Shown: positions 1 to 9,420, counted from the stretch's first letter. The stretch is 64,000 nt of DNA from 73-13 sp035555435 (GCA_035555435.1 DATMGN010000019.1:16549-80548), one strand, 5' to 3'. Numbers and translations: made by a program. Notes: generated by a model not told the origin, from the sequence alone.

Positions 1-1149
1 TCACCCGATCGCGGCGATGCGTCGCACACCCTCCTCGAGCACCTGCGGCGAGCACGCGTAGTTCAGCCGCGCGAAGCCCTTCCCGGCGTCGCCGAAGTGC
101 ACGCCCGGCGTGAGCGCCACCTTCGCCTCCCGCACGATCCGCTTCGCCGGCTCGTCGCCCCAGCCCAGCGGCCGGAAGTCGATCCACGCGAGGTAGGAGG
201 CCGTCGGCTCGTGCAGGATCGCGCCAGGCAGCTGCGAGCCGAGCAGCTCCCGAAGTCGCGCCCGGTTCGCCTCGAGCGTCTCGACCGCGTCGGCGAGCCA
301 CTGTCGCGATTCGGTGAAGCCCACCGTGGATGCGTGCGTCCCGAGGTGGCTCACCCGATGCACGAGCGACTCGGGCAGGCCCTGCAGCCGCGCCGCGACT
401 TCGGGCGAGCCGGGGACCCACCAGGCGCAGGTCAGGCCCGGGGTGTTGAAGGCCTTCGAGCCGCTCGTCACGCACACGCCGGTCGCGCGCGCGGCATCCG
501 ACACGGCGAGATACGGCACGAACTCCGCATCAGAGTGCGTCAGCGCGCCGTGGATCTCGTCGGCGACGACGAGGACGCCGTGCTCGGCGGCGAGCTCCGC
601 GACCCGCTCGAGGTCGGCGCGCGAGTGCGGGAAGCCGATCGGGTTGTGCGGGTTGCAGAGCAGATAGACCTTCACGCCGTCGCGGAACGCCGCCTCGATC
701 CCCTCGAGGTCGAGTCCCCGCTGCGTCGAGCCGTCGATGCGCAGCGGCACATCGACGAGCGTGCCGCCCGACTCCGTCACCGCCCAGAAGAACGGCGGGT
801 AGACGGGTGTGTTGATGAGCACCCGATCACCCGGCTCGATGACGGCGCGGGTGATCTCGGTGATCGCGTGCATGACGTTCACCGTCCATTTGAGCGACCT
901 GGGATCGAACGTCCAGCCCCACGCATCCTCGGCGAACGCGGCGAACGCGATGCCGAGGTCGGGTCGGCGCGAGTCGTACCCGAGGTCCGAGCGGCCGATG
1001 AGCTCGACGAGCTTCGCGGCGATCTCGGGTGCCACGGGGTAGTCCATCTCGGCGACGAACATGGGGAGCACGTCCGGCGGATAGGCGGCCCACTTCGTCG
1101 ACGTGCGGGTCCGCAGGAGCGCGAGGGGGTCGGCGATCAGCTCGGTCAC
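1..1149 (-). CDS. MalY/PatB-type PLP-dependent cystathionine beta-lyase / aminotransferase
   Basis: A 382-residue fold-type I PLP enzyme of the MalY/PatB family, which cleaves C-S bonds of cystathionine or cysteine conjugates or acts as an aminotransferase in the cytoplasm. The PLP lysine is K232 in TSGSKAFNTPGL; the upstream CNPHNPIG and VVADEIHGAL segments are the usual PLP ring and phosphate contacts of the family. The N-terminal LRTRTSTKW and FVAEMDYPVAPEI segments are also typical of MalY/PatB. Full family length, GTG start at 1149, TGA stop at the window edge. The next gene is divergent and only 49 bases away, so the promoters share a short intergenic region. The exact substrate cannot be told from sequence. 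Confidence 0.85.
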   Translation of the reverse strand: MTELIADPLALLRTRTSTKWAAYPPDVLPMFVAEMDYPVAPEIAAKLVELIGRSDLGYDSRRPDLGIAFAAFAEDAWGWTFDPRSLKWTVNVMHAITEITRAVIEPGDRVLINTPVYPPFFWAVTESGGTLVDVPLRIDGSTQRGLDLEGIEAAFRDGVKVYLLCNPHNPIGFPHSRADLERVAELAAEHGVLVVADEIHGALTHSDAEFVPYLAVSDAARATGVCVTSGSKAFNTPGLTCAWWVPGSPEVAARLQGLPESLVHRVSHLGTHASTVGFTESRQWLADAVETLEANRARLRELLGSQLPGAILHEPTASYLAWIDFRPLGWGDEPAKRIVREAKVALTPGVHFGDAGKGFARLNYACSPQVLEEGVRRIAAIG

Positions 1150-1198
1150 CCGCCCAGTCTGGCACTGGCCTCAGGCCCGGCGGATAGGCTGAGGCATT

Positions 1199-2326
1199 GT
1201 GACGGACATCGAGATCGGCCGCGGCAAGCGGGCGCGCCGGGCCTGGGCATTCGACGATGTCGCGATCGTCCCGAGCCGTCGCACGCGCGACCCCGAGGAC
1301 GTGAGCGTCAGCTGGTCGATCGACGCGTTCACGTTCCCGACGCCCGTCATCGCGGCACCCATGGACTCCGTCGTGAGCCCCGCGACCGCGATCGAGATCG
1401 GACGCCTCGGCGGCCTCGGCGTGCTCGACCTCGAGGGCGTCTGGACGCGTTACGAGGAGCCGCTGCCGATCCTCCAGGAGATCAGCGCGCTGCCGGCCGG
1501 CGACTCGACCGCTCGACTGCAGGAGGTGTATGCGGAGCCGATCAAGCCCGAGCTCGTCGCGGCCCGCCTCGCCGAGATCCGGGCGGCCGGCGTCCCCGTC
1601 GCGGGAGCGCTCAGCCCCCAGCGCACGGCCGAGCTGCACAAGACGGTCGTCGACGCCGGCGTCGACCTGTTCGTCATCCGCGGCACGACGGTGAGTGCCG
1701 AGCACGTCTCGAAGACGCGCGAGCCGCTCAACCTCAAGCAGTTCATCTACGAGCTCGACGTCCCCGTGATCGTCGGCGGTGCCGCGACGTATACGGCCGC
1801 CCTGCACCTCATGCGCACCGGCGCCGCGGGCGTACTCGTCGGCTTCGGTGGGGGCGCGGCGTCGACGACCCGTACGGCGCTCGGCATCCACGCGCCCATG
1901 GCCTCCGCGGTCGCCGACGTCGCCGGCGCGCGCCGCGACTACCTCGACGAGTCGGGCGGTCGATACGTGCACGTGATCGCCGACGGCGGGCTGAGCACGA
2001 GCGGCGACATCGTCAAGGCGATCGCCTGCGGCGCGGATGCGGTCATGCTCGGCACGGCACTCGCGCGCGCCTCCGAGGCGCCCGGTGCCGGCTGGCACTG
2101 GGGCGCGGAGGCGCACCACCCCGAGCTCCCGCGCGGCACCCGCGTGCAGGTCGGCACAGTCGGTTCGCTCGAGCAGGTGCTCTACGGCCCGGCGCATCAG
2201 GCCGACGGCACCGTCAACCTGATCGGCGCGCTGCGCCGGTCGATGGCGACGACCGGCTACTCGGACCTCAAGGAGCTGCAGCGCGTCGAGGTCGTCGTCG
2301 CGCCGTACGAGCCGCGGGCTCGCTGA
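1199..2326 (+). CDS. GuaB3-family IMP dehydrogenase-related protein lacking the catalytic cysteine
   Basis: A 375-residue (beta/alpha)8 protein of the IMP dehydrogenase/GMP reductase superfamily, GuaB3 branch found in actinobacteria. It lacks the CBS domain pair of true GuaB. The motif VIADGGLSTSGDI is the phosphate-binding segment. The loop that carries the nucleophilic Cys in IMPDH reads GFGGGAASTTR here (about residues 215-225), with no Cys, so classical IMPDH chemistry is doubtful. GTG start at 1199. It lies 12 bases before glpD and in the same direction as guaA 3 kb downstream, so a purine-related role is inferred but not shown. Confidence 0.85.
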   Translation: MTDIEIGRGKRARRAWAFDDVAIVPSRRTRDPEDVSVSWSIDAFTFPTPVIAAPMDSVVSPATAIEIGRLGGLGVLDLEGVWTRYEEPLPILQEISALPAGDSTARLQEVYAEPIKPELVAARLAEIRAAGVPVAGALSPQRTAELHKTVVDAGVDLFVIRGTTVSAEHVSKTREPLNLKQFIYELDVPVIVGGAATYTAALHLMRTGAAGVLVGFGGGAASTTRTALGIHAPMASAVADVAGARRDYLDESGGRYVHVIADGGLSTSGDIVKAIACGADAVMLGTALARASEAPGAGWHWGAEAHHPELPRGTRVQVGTVGSLEQVLYGPAHQADGTVNLIGALRRSMATTGYSDLKELQRVEVVVAPYEPRAR

Positions 2327-2338
2327 GCGGGGCGCGCG

Positions 2339-4048
2339 ATGGCAGTACCGGGTGCAGGGCGTCTCGGCCCCGCGGAGCGCGACGCCGCGATCGCGCGGCT
2401 GCGCGACGAACCGCTCGACCTGCTCGTCGTCGGCGGCGGCATCGTCGGCGTCGGCACCGTGCTCGACGCCGCCACCCGGGGGCTCGCCTCGGGGCTCATC
2501 GAGCAGCGCGACCTCGCCTCGGGCACCTCGAGCCGCAGCAGCAAGCTCGTCCACGGCGGCATCCGCTACCTCGAGCAGCTCGACTTCCCGCTCGTGCGGG
2601 AGGCGCTCGTCGAACGCGGCCTGCTGCTGCAGGAGGTGGCCCCCCACCTCGTGCGCCCGATCCGTTTCCTGTACCCGCTGAAGACGCCACTCTTCGAGCG
2701 CCTCTACATCGGCGCGGGCATGATGCTCTACGACCTGTTCAGCTGGACGGGCGGTCGCCCGCCCGGCGTACCGCATCATCGTCATCTGACACGCCGCCAG
2801 CTCGCGCGAGCGATGCCGAGCCTCAAGCGCGACGCGTTCGTCGGCGGCCTCGTCTACTACGACGGCCAGGTCGACGACGCCCGGCTCGTCGCTACGGTCG
2901 CCCGGACCGCCGCGTCGTACGGCGCCTCCATTGCGAGTCGCGTCAAGGCGGAGCGATTCCTCGTGGAGGACGGCGCGGTCGTCGGGGTCGAAGCGCGCGA
3001 CCTCGAGACCGGCGAGGTGTTCCCGATCCACGCGAGGCGCGTCGTCAACGCGACGGGGGTCTGGACCGACGAGACGCTCCGCGGCGTCGGAGCCGATACC
3101 GCGATCCGCGTCCGGGCCTCGAAGGGCGTGCACCTCGTCATCCCGCGCGAGAAGTTCCGCTCGAAGATCGGGTTGCTGCTGCGTACCGAGAAGTCCGTGC
3201 TGTTCGTCATCCCGTGGGGCCGCCACTGGCTGATCGGCACGACCGACACCGAGTGGGAGCTCGATCTCGCGCACCCCGCCGCGACCGCGGCGGACATCGA
3301 CTATCTCCTCGACCACGTGAACGCCGTGCTCGAGACGCCGCTCACCCGCGACGATATCGAGGGCGTCTACGCGGGCCTGCGTCCCCTGCTCGCCGGCGAG
3401 TCCGACGAGACGTCGAAGCTGTCGCGCGAGCACCTCGTCGTGCACCCCATGCCGGGCCTCGTCGCGATCGGCGGCGGCAAGCTCACCACGTACCGCGTCA
3501 TGGGCAAGGATGCCGTCGATGCCGCGGTCGTCGGCATCGCGGGCGCGCCCGCGTCGGTGACCGTCGCCATCCCGCTGATCGGCGCCGAGGGCTACGCGGC
3601 GGCGCGCAACCGGCGGGGCCGACTGGCCCGGACATCGGGCCTCGCCGTCGAGCAGATCGACCACCTCCTCGGACGCTACGGCGCCCTCGTCGACGACCTC
3701 GTCGACCTCGTCGTCGCGCGCCCGACGCTCGGCGAGCCGCTGCCCGGCACCGAGTACCTCGGCGCGGAGGTCGTCTACGCGGTGACCCACGAGGGCGCCC
3801 TGCACCTCGACGACGTCCTCACCCGCCGCACGCGCATCTCCGTCGAGACGTGGGATCGCGGCGTCGCCGCCGCGCCGGTCGCGGCCGCCATCATGGCCGA
3901 GGCGCTCGGCTGGGATGCGGAGCGCGCCGATCGGGAGGTGGCCGCCTACCTCGAGCGGGTGGCCGCCGAGCGTGCGAGCCAGCTCCAGCCCGACGACGAG
4001 TCCGCCGAGCGGGTGCGGATGACCGCGCGCGACGTGTTCGGCCGATGA
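2339..4048 (+). CDS. glpD: Aerobic glycerol-3-phosphate dehydrogenase (FAD)
   Basis: A 569-residue FAD-dependent glycerol-3-phosphate dehydrogenase that oxidises glycerol-3-phosphate to dihydroxyacetone phosphate and passes electrons to the quinone pool at the membrane. The dinucleotide-binding motif VVGGGIVGVGTVLDAATRG is near residue 30, followed by the GlpD-typical SSRSSKLVHGGIRYLEQ segment. RPLLAGESDETSKLSREH, GGGKLTTYRVMG and a C-terminal GlpD/GlpO domain follow. Length is normal. ATG start at 2339. Its stop overlaps the SURF1 start by four bases (ATGA), indicating translational coupling. A glycerophosphodiesterase at 9.8 kb could supply its substrate. Confidence 0.93.
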   Translation: MAVPGAGRLGPAERDAAIARLRDEPLDLLVVGGGIVGVGTVLDAATRGLASGLIEQRDLASGTSSRSSKLVHGGIRYLEQLDFPLVREALVERGLLLQEVAPHLVRPIRFLYPLKTPLFERLYIGAGMMLYDLFSWTGGRPPGVPHHRHLTRRQLARAMPSLKRDAFVGGLVYYDGQVDDARLVATVARTAASYGASIASRVKAERFLVEDGAVVGVEARDLETGEVFPIHARRVVNATGVWTDETLRGVGADTAIRVRASKGVHLVIPREKFRSKIGLLLRTEKSVLFVIPWGRHWLIGTTDTEWELDLAHPAATAADIDYLLDHVNAVLETPLTRDDIEGVYAGLRPLLAGESDETSKLSREHLVVHPMPGLVAIGGGKLTTYRVMGKDAVDAAVVGIAGAPASVTVAIPLIGAEGYAAARNRRGRLARTSGLAVEQIDHLLGRYGALVDDLVDLVVARPTLGEPLPGTEYLGAEVVYAVTHEGALHLDDVLTRRTRISVETWDRGVAAAPVAAAIMAEALGWDAERADREVAAYLERVAAERASQLQPDDESAERVRMTARDVFGR

Positions 4049-4824
4049 GCGCCGCGCCGACCACTGCCGCGCCGAGCTTCTGGCAGGTCGCGCGCCGCCC
4101 CCGGTTCGTGTGGGGCCTCATCCTCGCGCTCGCGATCGCGGCGCTCTTCGCCTTCCTCGGGCGCTGGCAGCTCGAGCGCTCGATCGACGCGTCTCGCGTC
4201 GTCGGCCCCGACACCGAGGTCGCCGTCGCGCTCGAGGAGCTCGCGAGCCCCGGCGTAGGCGTCGGCACGGAGACAGCGTGGCGTCGCGCCGCCGCCGAGC
4301 TCGAGGTCGTGCCGGGCGACACCCTCATCCTCTCCGGGCGAGTGAACACCGACGCGAGCGGCTGGTGGGTCGTCGGGCACGCGCTCGACGCGCAGGGCGT
4401 CAGCCTCGCCGTCGCGGCCGGGTGGGCGCCGACCGAGGAGGAGGCGCGTGCCGCCGCGGCGGCGTTCGACGGAGCGGGCGCCCTCGGCGAGGTCACCGGG
4501 CGCTACCTGCCGACGGAGTCGCCGCAGCAGTCCGACTTCGAGGCGGGTGTGCGCTCGGCGCTCGCGACCGCCGAGCTCATCAACATCTGGACCGATGTCG
4601 ACGCGATGTACGGCGGCTACCTCGTCCTCGACGTCGCGCCGCACGGCCTCGTCGAGATCGACGCCCCCGCCCCCGCGCGCGAGGTCGAGGTCAACCTCCT
4701 CAACCTCTTCTATGCGCTCGAGTGGGTCCTGTTCGCCGGCGCCGCGGGATTCATCTGGTGGCGCGTCGTCAAGGATGCGGTGGATCGCGAGCGCGACGCG
4801 ACGACCGACCCGCCCGCTGCCTGA
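4045..4824 (+). CDS. SURF1 family cytochrome c oxidase assembly protein
   Basis: A 259-residue protein with SURF1 topology: one membrane helix near the N-terminus (about residues 20-40, VWGLILALAIAALFAFLGRWQLERS), a long extracytoplasmic domain, and a second helix near the C-terminus (LEWVLFAGAAGFIWWRVV). The LGRWQLER motif after helix 1 is the family signature. SURF1 proteins help insert heme into aa3-type cytochrome oxidase. The frame is open far upstream, but the ATG at 4045 overlaps the glpD stop (ATGA) and gives normal length, so this start is preferred. Confidence 0.85.
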   Translation: MSAAPTTAAPSFWQVARRPRFVWGLILALAIAALFAFLGRWQLERSIDASRVVGPDTEVAVALEELASPGVGVGTETAWRRAAAELEVVPGDTLILSGRVNTDASGWWVVGHALDAQGVSLAVAAGWAPTEEEARAAAAAFDGAGALGEVTGRYLPTESPQQSDFEAGVRSALATAELINIWTDVDAMYGGYLVLDVAPHGLVEIDAPAPAREVEVNLLNLFYALEWVLFAGAAGFIWWRVVKDAVDRERDATTDPPAA

Positions 4825-4869
4825 GCGCGGGCGCAGATCGACCCGAAAGGGCCCGCCTAGAATCGAGGC

Positions 4870-5307
4870 ATGGCGATCGGACCGCGGGCGGAGGATCTGC
4901 CGCGCATCCGCATCGCGCTGGCGTTCTATCGGGTCAGTGCCGCGATCACCGGCGTCTTCCTGCTGCTGCTCGTGGTCATGATGATCACGCGCTACGGCTT
5001 CGGCGCCGACCTCGAGCTCGGCGGTCCCGCGGGCTTCATCTCGCTCGCTCCCGCCGAGATCATCGAGGCCGACGGCGCCATCAACCTCTCGACGATCATC
5101 CTCATCGTCCATGGCTGGCTCTACGTCGTCTACCTGATCTGCGATTTCGCGCTGTGGCGCCTCGTGCGCTTCTCGTTCCCATACTTCTGCTTCGTCGCGC
5201 TCGGTGGCGTCATCCCCTTCATCTCGTTCTACTTCGAGTACCGCGTGCCGAAGGACATCCGGGCGCGCACGGCCCGGCTCGCCGAGTCCGCGGAGGTCCC
5301 CGCATGA
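4870..5307 (+). CDS. DUF3817 domain membrane protein
   Basis: A 145-residue integral membrane protein with about three hydrophobic helices (ITGVFLLLLVVMMITRYGF; IILIVHGWLYVVYLICDFALW; FSFPYFCFVALGGVIPFISF). The HGWLYVVYL segment and C-terminal YFEYRVPKDIRAR are typical of the DUF3817 family, common in actinobacteria just before guaA. Function is unknown. ATG start at 4870. The stop overlaps the guaA start in an ATGA arrangement, so the two are co-translated. Confidence 0.8.
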   Translation: MAIGPRAEDLPRIRIALAFYRVSAAITGVFLLLLVVMMITRYGFGADLELGGPAGFISLAPAEIIEADGAINLSTIILIVHGWLYVVYLICDFALWRLVRFSFPYFCFVALGGVIPFISFYFEYRVPKDIRARTARLAESAEVPA

Positions 5308-6872
5308 CCGCTCCCCGTCCCGTCCTCGTCGTCGACTTCGGCGCCCAGTATGCGCAGCTCATCGCGCGGCGCGTCCGGGAGGCGGGCGTCTACAGCGAGC
5401 TCGTCCCGCACACGGTCACGGCCGCCGAGGTCGAGGCGAAGCGCCCGCTCGGCATCATCCTGAGCGGCGGGCCGTCGAGCGTCTACGAGGAGGGCTCGCC
5501 CGATCTCGACCCCGCGATCCTCCAGCTCGGCCTGCCGGTGCTCGGCATCTGCTACGGCTTCCAGGTCATGGCGCAGCAGCTCGGCGGCGAGGTCGCGCAC
5601 ACGGGCTCGCGCGAGTACGGGCGCACCCCGATGCGCGTCGCCGGTGCCGGCGGGACGCTGCTGGCCGGCCAGCCCGTCGAGCAGTCGACCTGGATGAGCC
5701 ACGGCGACTCGGTCGTGCGGGCGCCCGAGGGCTTCGAGGTGCTCGCCTCGACCGACGGCACCCCCGTCGCCGCGTTCGGTGACGCCGATCGCGTCCTCTA
5801 CGGGGTGCAGTGGCACCCCGAGGTCGGCCACACCGAGTACGGCCAACAGGTCATCGAGAACTTCCTGCTGCGCGCCGCCCGCCTGACCGCGGACTGGAAT
5901 TCGGAGAACGTCATCGCCGAGCAGGTCGAGCGCATCCGCGCCCAGGTCGGCTCGGCCCGCGTCATCGCGGGCCTGTCGGGCGGGGTCGACTCCGCCGTCG
6001 CCGCCGCGCTCGTGCACCGCGCGGTCGGCGACCAGCTCACCTGCGTCTTCGTCGACCACGGCCTGCTGCGGTCCGGGGAGCGCGAGCAGGTGGAGCGCGA
6101 CTACGTCGCCGCGACGGGCATCCGGCTCGTGACGGTCGACGCGCGTGAGCGCTTCCTCGCCGCCCTCGCCGGCGTGACGGAGCCGGAGGCCAAGCGCAAG
6201 ATCATCGGCGAGCAGTTCATCCGGGTCTTCGAGCGGGCGGAGCGCGACCTCGTCGCGGAGGCAGCGGCCGGCGGCGAGCCGATCCGCTTCCTCGTCCAGG
6301 GCACGCTCTACCCGGACGTGGTCGAGTCGGGCGGCGGCGCGGGCACCGCGAACATCAAGTCGCATCACAACGTCGGGGGACTCCCCGACGACCTGCAGTT
6401 CGACCTCATCGAGCCGCTGCGCACCCTCTTCAAGGACGAGGTGCGCGCGATCGGGCGGGAGCTGGGACTGCCGGAGGAGATCGTCGGCCGCCAGCCGTTC
6501 CCCGGCCCCGGCCTCGGGATCCGCATCGTCGGGGAGGTCACGCAGGCCCGCCTCGACCTGCTGCGCGAGGCGGACGCGATCGTGCGCGCGGAGCTCACCG
6601 CGGCCGGTCTCGACGCTGAGATCTGGCAGTGCCCCGTCGTGCTCCTCGCCGACGTCCGCTCGGTCGGCGTCCAGGGCGACGGCCGTACGTACGGTCACCC
6701 GATCGTGCTGCGCCCGGTCTCCTCGGAGGACGCGATGACGGCCGACTGGACGCGACTGCCGTACGAACTGCTCGCCCGAATCTCCAACCGCATCACCAAT
6801 GAGGTCGCCGGCGTGAACCGCGTCGTGCTCGACGTCACGTCGAAGCCGCCGGGCACGATCGAATGGGAATGA
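5304..6872 (+). CDS. guaA: GMP synthase (glutamine-hydrolysing)
   Basis: A 522-residue GMP synthetase that converts XMP to GMP with ATP and glutamine-derived ammonia. The N-terminal class I glutamine amidotransferase has its nucleophile C83 in LGICYGFQVMAQQLGG and the His/Glu pair in QWHPEVGHTEYG. The ATP pyrophosphatase domain has the P-loop GLSGGVDSAVAAAL near residue 223. The C-terminal dimerisation domain ends with the invariant KPPGTIEWE. The ATG at 5304 overlaps the DUF3817 stop; the frame continues open upstream but that is a shadow of DUF3817. It ends tail-to-tail with the sensor kinase. Confidence 0.97.
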   Translation: MTAPRPVLVVDFGAQYAQLIARRVREAGVYSELVPHTVTAAEVEAKRPLGIILSGGPSSVYEEGSPDLDPAILQLGLPVLGICYGFQVMAQQLGGEVAHTGSREYGRTPMRVAGAGGTLLAGQPVEQSTWMSHGDSVVRAPEGFEVLASTDGTPVAAFGDADRVLYGVQWHPEVGHTEYGQQVIENFLLRAARLTADWNSENVIAEQVERIRAQVGSARVIAGLSGGVDSAVAAALVHRAVGDQLTCVFVDHGLLRSGEREQVERDYVAATGIRLVTVDARERFLAALAGVTEPEAKRKIIGEQFIRVFERAERDLVAEAAAGGEPIRFLVQGTLYPDVVESGGGAGTANIKSHHNVGGLPDDLQFDLIEPLRTLFKDEVRAIGRELGLPEEIVGRQPFPGPGLGIRIVGEVTQARLDLLREADAIVRAELTAAGLDAEIWQCPVVLLADVRSVGVQGDGRTYGHPIVLRPVSSEDAMTADWTRLPYELLARISNRITNEVAGVNRVVLDVTSKPPGTIEWE

Positions 6873-6883
6873 GCGCCTAAGCG

Positions 6884-8593
6884 CTACACGACGACCCGCA
6901 GCACCACGTCTGCGCCGTCCTGCACGAGCGAAACCTCGCTCGCCCGAGCGTCGAGATCGCGCAGTCCGATGCCGCGGTCGGAGGCGGTGATCCGCCCCGG
7001 GCTCGTGACGACGACCTCGGTGCGGTCGGTGCCGGGCACCAGTCCGATGCGGACGGTCGCGCGTTCGCTGCGACTGTGCCGCACGGCGTTCGTCAGTCCC
7101 TCGGTCAGCGCGTCGTGCGCGACCGCCGCCGCACTCGCGAGCCCCGCGAGCCGGTCGAGCGCGCCGGGGTCGACGTCGGTCGTGAGGTCGAGTGCCAGCG
7201 ACCAGGCGTTGAGCGAGGCGCGGAAGCCGTCTCGGATCGCGCTCGCCGACAGGCCGCTGCCCGCCGTGCTCGTGACGGGCGCCTCCAGCAGGTGGTCGAC
7301 CCGGTCGATGAGCCGATCGAGCACGTCGTCGCCCGCCGTGCCGAGCTTGAGCTGCAGGTAGGTCGCGACGAGGTCCCCCTGGATCTCGGTGTGCAGCAGC
7401 CGCCCCGTGTCGACGCCGAGGCTCGCGAGCCGCTGCCGCGCCGCGAAGGCCTGCCGTTCCGCGTCCGCGAGCGCGATCGCGGTCGCCTCCTGGTGTCCCG
7501 CGAGCTCGCGCAGGCTGCTGCGGATGACCGCGAGCACGACGCCGATGATCGTGTAGCCGATCGCGGCGTACGCGAGGTAGTAGCCGATGATCGGCGTGAT
7601 CGACTTCGGGCCGAGCAGGACCCAGACGACGAAGCCGGACACGATGAGCTGCTCGACCGCGAGCACGGTGATCGCCCAGGGCGTCGCGGCGGGCAGGGGG
7701 ATGCGTCCGATGATGAGGCCGCCGACGTAGGACACGGCGGCGGCGCCCGCGACGAGCGCGAGGCCGAGCCACGGCCCCTGCACGTTGAGGACCGGGGGCA
7801 GCAGCATGACCATCGCGAGCAGGGTCGTGAGCCACGCCTGCGCGGGGATGATCCGGGTGGGGCGGAGCAGGCCGCCCTCGGAGATCGGCCGGGGGGTCGG
7901 CACCGCGTCGAGCTCGGCGTCGGCGAGCGCCTCCTCGAGCCCCGAGTCGGTCACCTTGTGGCTCAGGGGCCGCACGACGGAGTGCGCGACCCATTGCAGC
8001 TCGGTCGCGAGCTCGTCGTCGGGGAGGTCCCGGGCCACGAGCGCGCCGAGCGCGTCCAGCACGGGCGCGCGCACCTCCTGCTGGAAGCGCTCGACGACGC
8101 GGTCGGCGGTCTCGTCGACGAGTTGCACCTGGGCCTCGAGCCGGGTCAGGACGGCGAAGAGGCGGCGGCGGCCGTCGAGGTTGCGGCGCACGACGTCGAG
8201 CAGCGCGTAAGTCAGCAGGGTCCCGACGCCGATGACGAGCGCGTTGAGGACGATGCGGGCGAGTGCGAAGGTCGGGGGGACGAGGTCCACGCCGAGCGCG
8301 TGCTGCACGACGGTGATGAGCGCCGGCCGCGCGATGGCGATGAGGACGATCGCGGCGCCGACGATGCTCCAGCGCAGCCCGGGCCTCCCGGCGACCGCGA
8401 CCTCGACCGCACCGACACCGAGGTAGGCGCCGAGCAGCAGCAGGTGGACGACGACCGACGCGGTCGCTCCGAGCAACCATTCGTGCGGGGTCGTCGCCCG
8501 GTCGACGCCGCCGAGGGCGATGAGCAGGTAGGGGGAGAGGACCAGCCAGGCCCAGATCGAGAAGACCGGGCGCGCGCGGGTCCCCCGGTTCAC
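6884..8593 (-). CDS. Membrane sensor histidine kinase-like protein (HisKA_3/HATPase type)
   Basis: A 569-residue protein with two blocks of membrane helices (about residues 10-130 and 255-355) separated by a soluble region. A C-terminal kinase-like part follows, with a degenerate H-box (LLHTEIQGDLVATYLQLKL) and an ATPase N-box (EGLTNAVRHSRSERATVRIGL) leading to GIGLRDLDARA. This resembles NarL-family sensor kinases. No response regulator gene is adjacent or elsewhere in the window, so it is an orphan. The GTG start at 8593 overlaps the stop of the upstream Bax-inhibitor gene (GTGA). The longer open frame upstream is a shadow of that gene. The signal sensed is unknown. Confidence 0.75.
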   Translation of the reverse strand: MNRGTRARPVFSIWAWLVLSPYLLIALGGVDRATTPHEWLLGATASVVVHLLLLGAYLGVGAVEVAVAGRPGLRWSIVGAAIVLIAIARPALITVVQHALGVDLVPPTFALARIVLNALVIGVGTLLTYALLDVVRRNLDGRRRLFAVLTRLEAQVQLVDETADRVVERFQQEVRAPVLDALGALVARDLPDDELATELQWVAHSVVRPLSHKVTDSGLEEALADAELDAVPTPRPISEGGLLRPTRIIPAQAWLTTLLAMVMLLPPVLNVQGPWLGLALVAGAAAVSYVGGLIIGRIPLPAATPWAITVLAVEQLIVSGFVVWVLLGPKSITPIIGYYLAYAAIGYTIIGVVLAVIRSSLRELAGHQEATAIALADAERQAFAARQRLASLGVDTGRLLHTEIQGDLVATYLQLKLGTAGDDVLDRLIDRVDHLLEAPVTSTAGSGLSASAIRDGFRASLNAWSLALDLTTDVDPGALDRLAGLASAAAVAHDALTEGLTNAVRHSRSERATVRIGLVPGTDRTEVVVTSPGRITASDRGIGLRDLDARASEVSLVQDGADVVLRVVV

Positions 8594-9411
8594 CTGCGTG
8601 CGATCGCGATGAGGCGGAGGATCTCCAGGTAGAGCCACACGACCGTCACCATGATGCCGAATGCGGCGGTCCAGCCGTACTTGCGCGGCGCACCATTGCG
8701 CACGCCGCGCTGGATGAAGTCGAAGTCGAGCACGAGCGAGTAGGCGCCGAGCAGCACCGCGAGGAGCCCGAGGACCACGCCGAGCGGGATCCCGAAGATC
8801 GACACCGAGCCGCGCAGGCCCCACGGGTCGTCGACCGCGCCGGTCAGCATGAGCACGATGTTGATGAGGGAGAACGCCAGGTAGGCGACCATGACGATGA
8901 GGAAGATCTTCGTCGCCTTCTTCGACGCGCGGATCTTGCCGCTCGCGAATAGCGCGAGCGTCACCCCGACGACGACGAGGGTCGCGAGCACCGCCTGGAA
9001 GACGATGCCGGGATTCATGATCTCGTAGAACTGCGAGATGCCCCCGACGAGCACGCCCTGCGCCGCCGCGAAGATGAGGATGAGCGCGGGCGACGGCTCG
9101 CGCTTGAACACGTTGACGAAGCCGAGCACGAGCGCGACGAGGCCCGCGCCGATGAAGACGCCCATCGCCGGGGCCGTCGACGTCGCGTTCTGCATCAGCG
9201 TGGCGACCACGATCCAGCCGATGACGGCGCCGGCGATCAGGATCACGAACGTCAGCGCCGACTTCGTGAGCGAATCCTGGATCGTCATCGGCTCCGGGCG
9301 TTGGTACGCCGGCTGCTCGTACATCTCCTGCAGGCGCTCGGCGCTCACCGCGGTGGACGTGCCCTGCGGCTCGTTCTGGAAGGCGGCGTTGCGGAAGGCG
9401 GGATTCTGCAT
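8590..9411 (-). CDS. Bax inhibitor-1/YccA family membrane protein
   Basis: A 273-residue protein with a soluble N-terminus of about 60 residues followed by seven hydrophobic helices, matching the bacterial Bax-inhibitor-1-like (YccA/YetJ) family; members such as YetJ are pH-sensitive calcium leak channels. The C-terminal segment (GVRNGAPRKYGWTAAFGIMVTVVWLYLEILRLIAIARR) is the family's most conserved part. ATG start at 9411. Stop overlaps the sensor kinase start. A function in ion homeostasis is inferred from the family only. Confidence 0.85.
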   Translation of the reverse strand: MQNPAFRNAAFQNEPQGTSTAVSAERLQEMYEQPAYQRPEPMTIQDSLTKSALTFVILIAGAVIGWIVVATLMQNATSTAPAMGVFIGAGLVALVLGFVNVFKREPSPALILIFAAAQGVLVGGISQFYEIMNPGIVFQAVLATLVVVGVTLALFASGKIRASKKATKIFLIVMVAYLAFSLINIVLMLTGAVDDPWGLRGSVSIFGIPLGVVLGLLAVLLGAYSLVLDFDFIQRGVRNGAPRKYGWTAAFGIMVTVVWLYLEILRLIAIARR

Positions 9412-9420
9412 GGGACCAGG

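Noticed and set aside
97..4824. A 1,575-codon open frame on the plus strand and several antisense frames of 700-1,400 codons (for example 827-3805, 5229-8480, 14214-16889, 55763-58066 upstream parts).
   Set aside because: They are low-complexity Arg/Ala/Pro-rich translations opposite or out of frame with clear enzymes, as expected in very GC-rich DNA. Only their terminal parts, where they coincide with SURF1 and other real genes, were kept.
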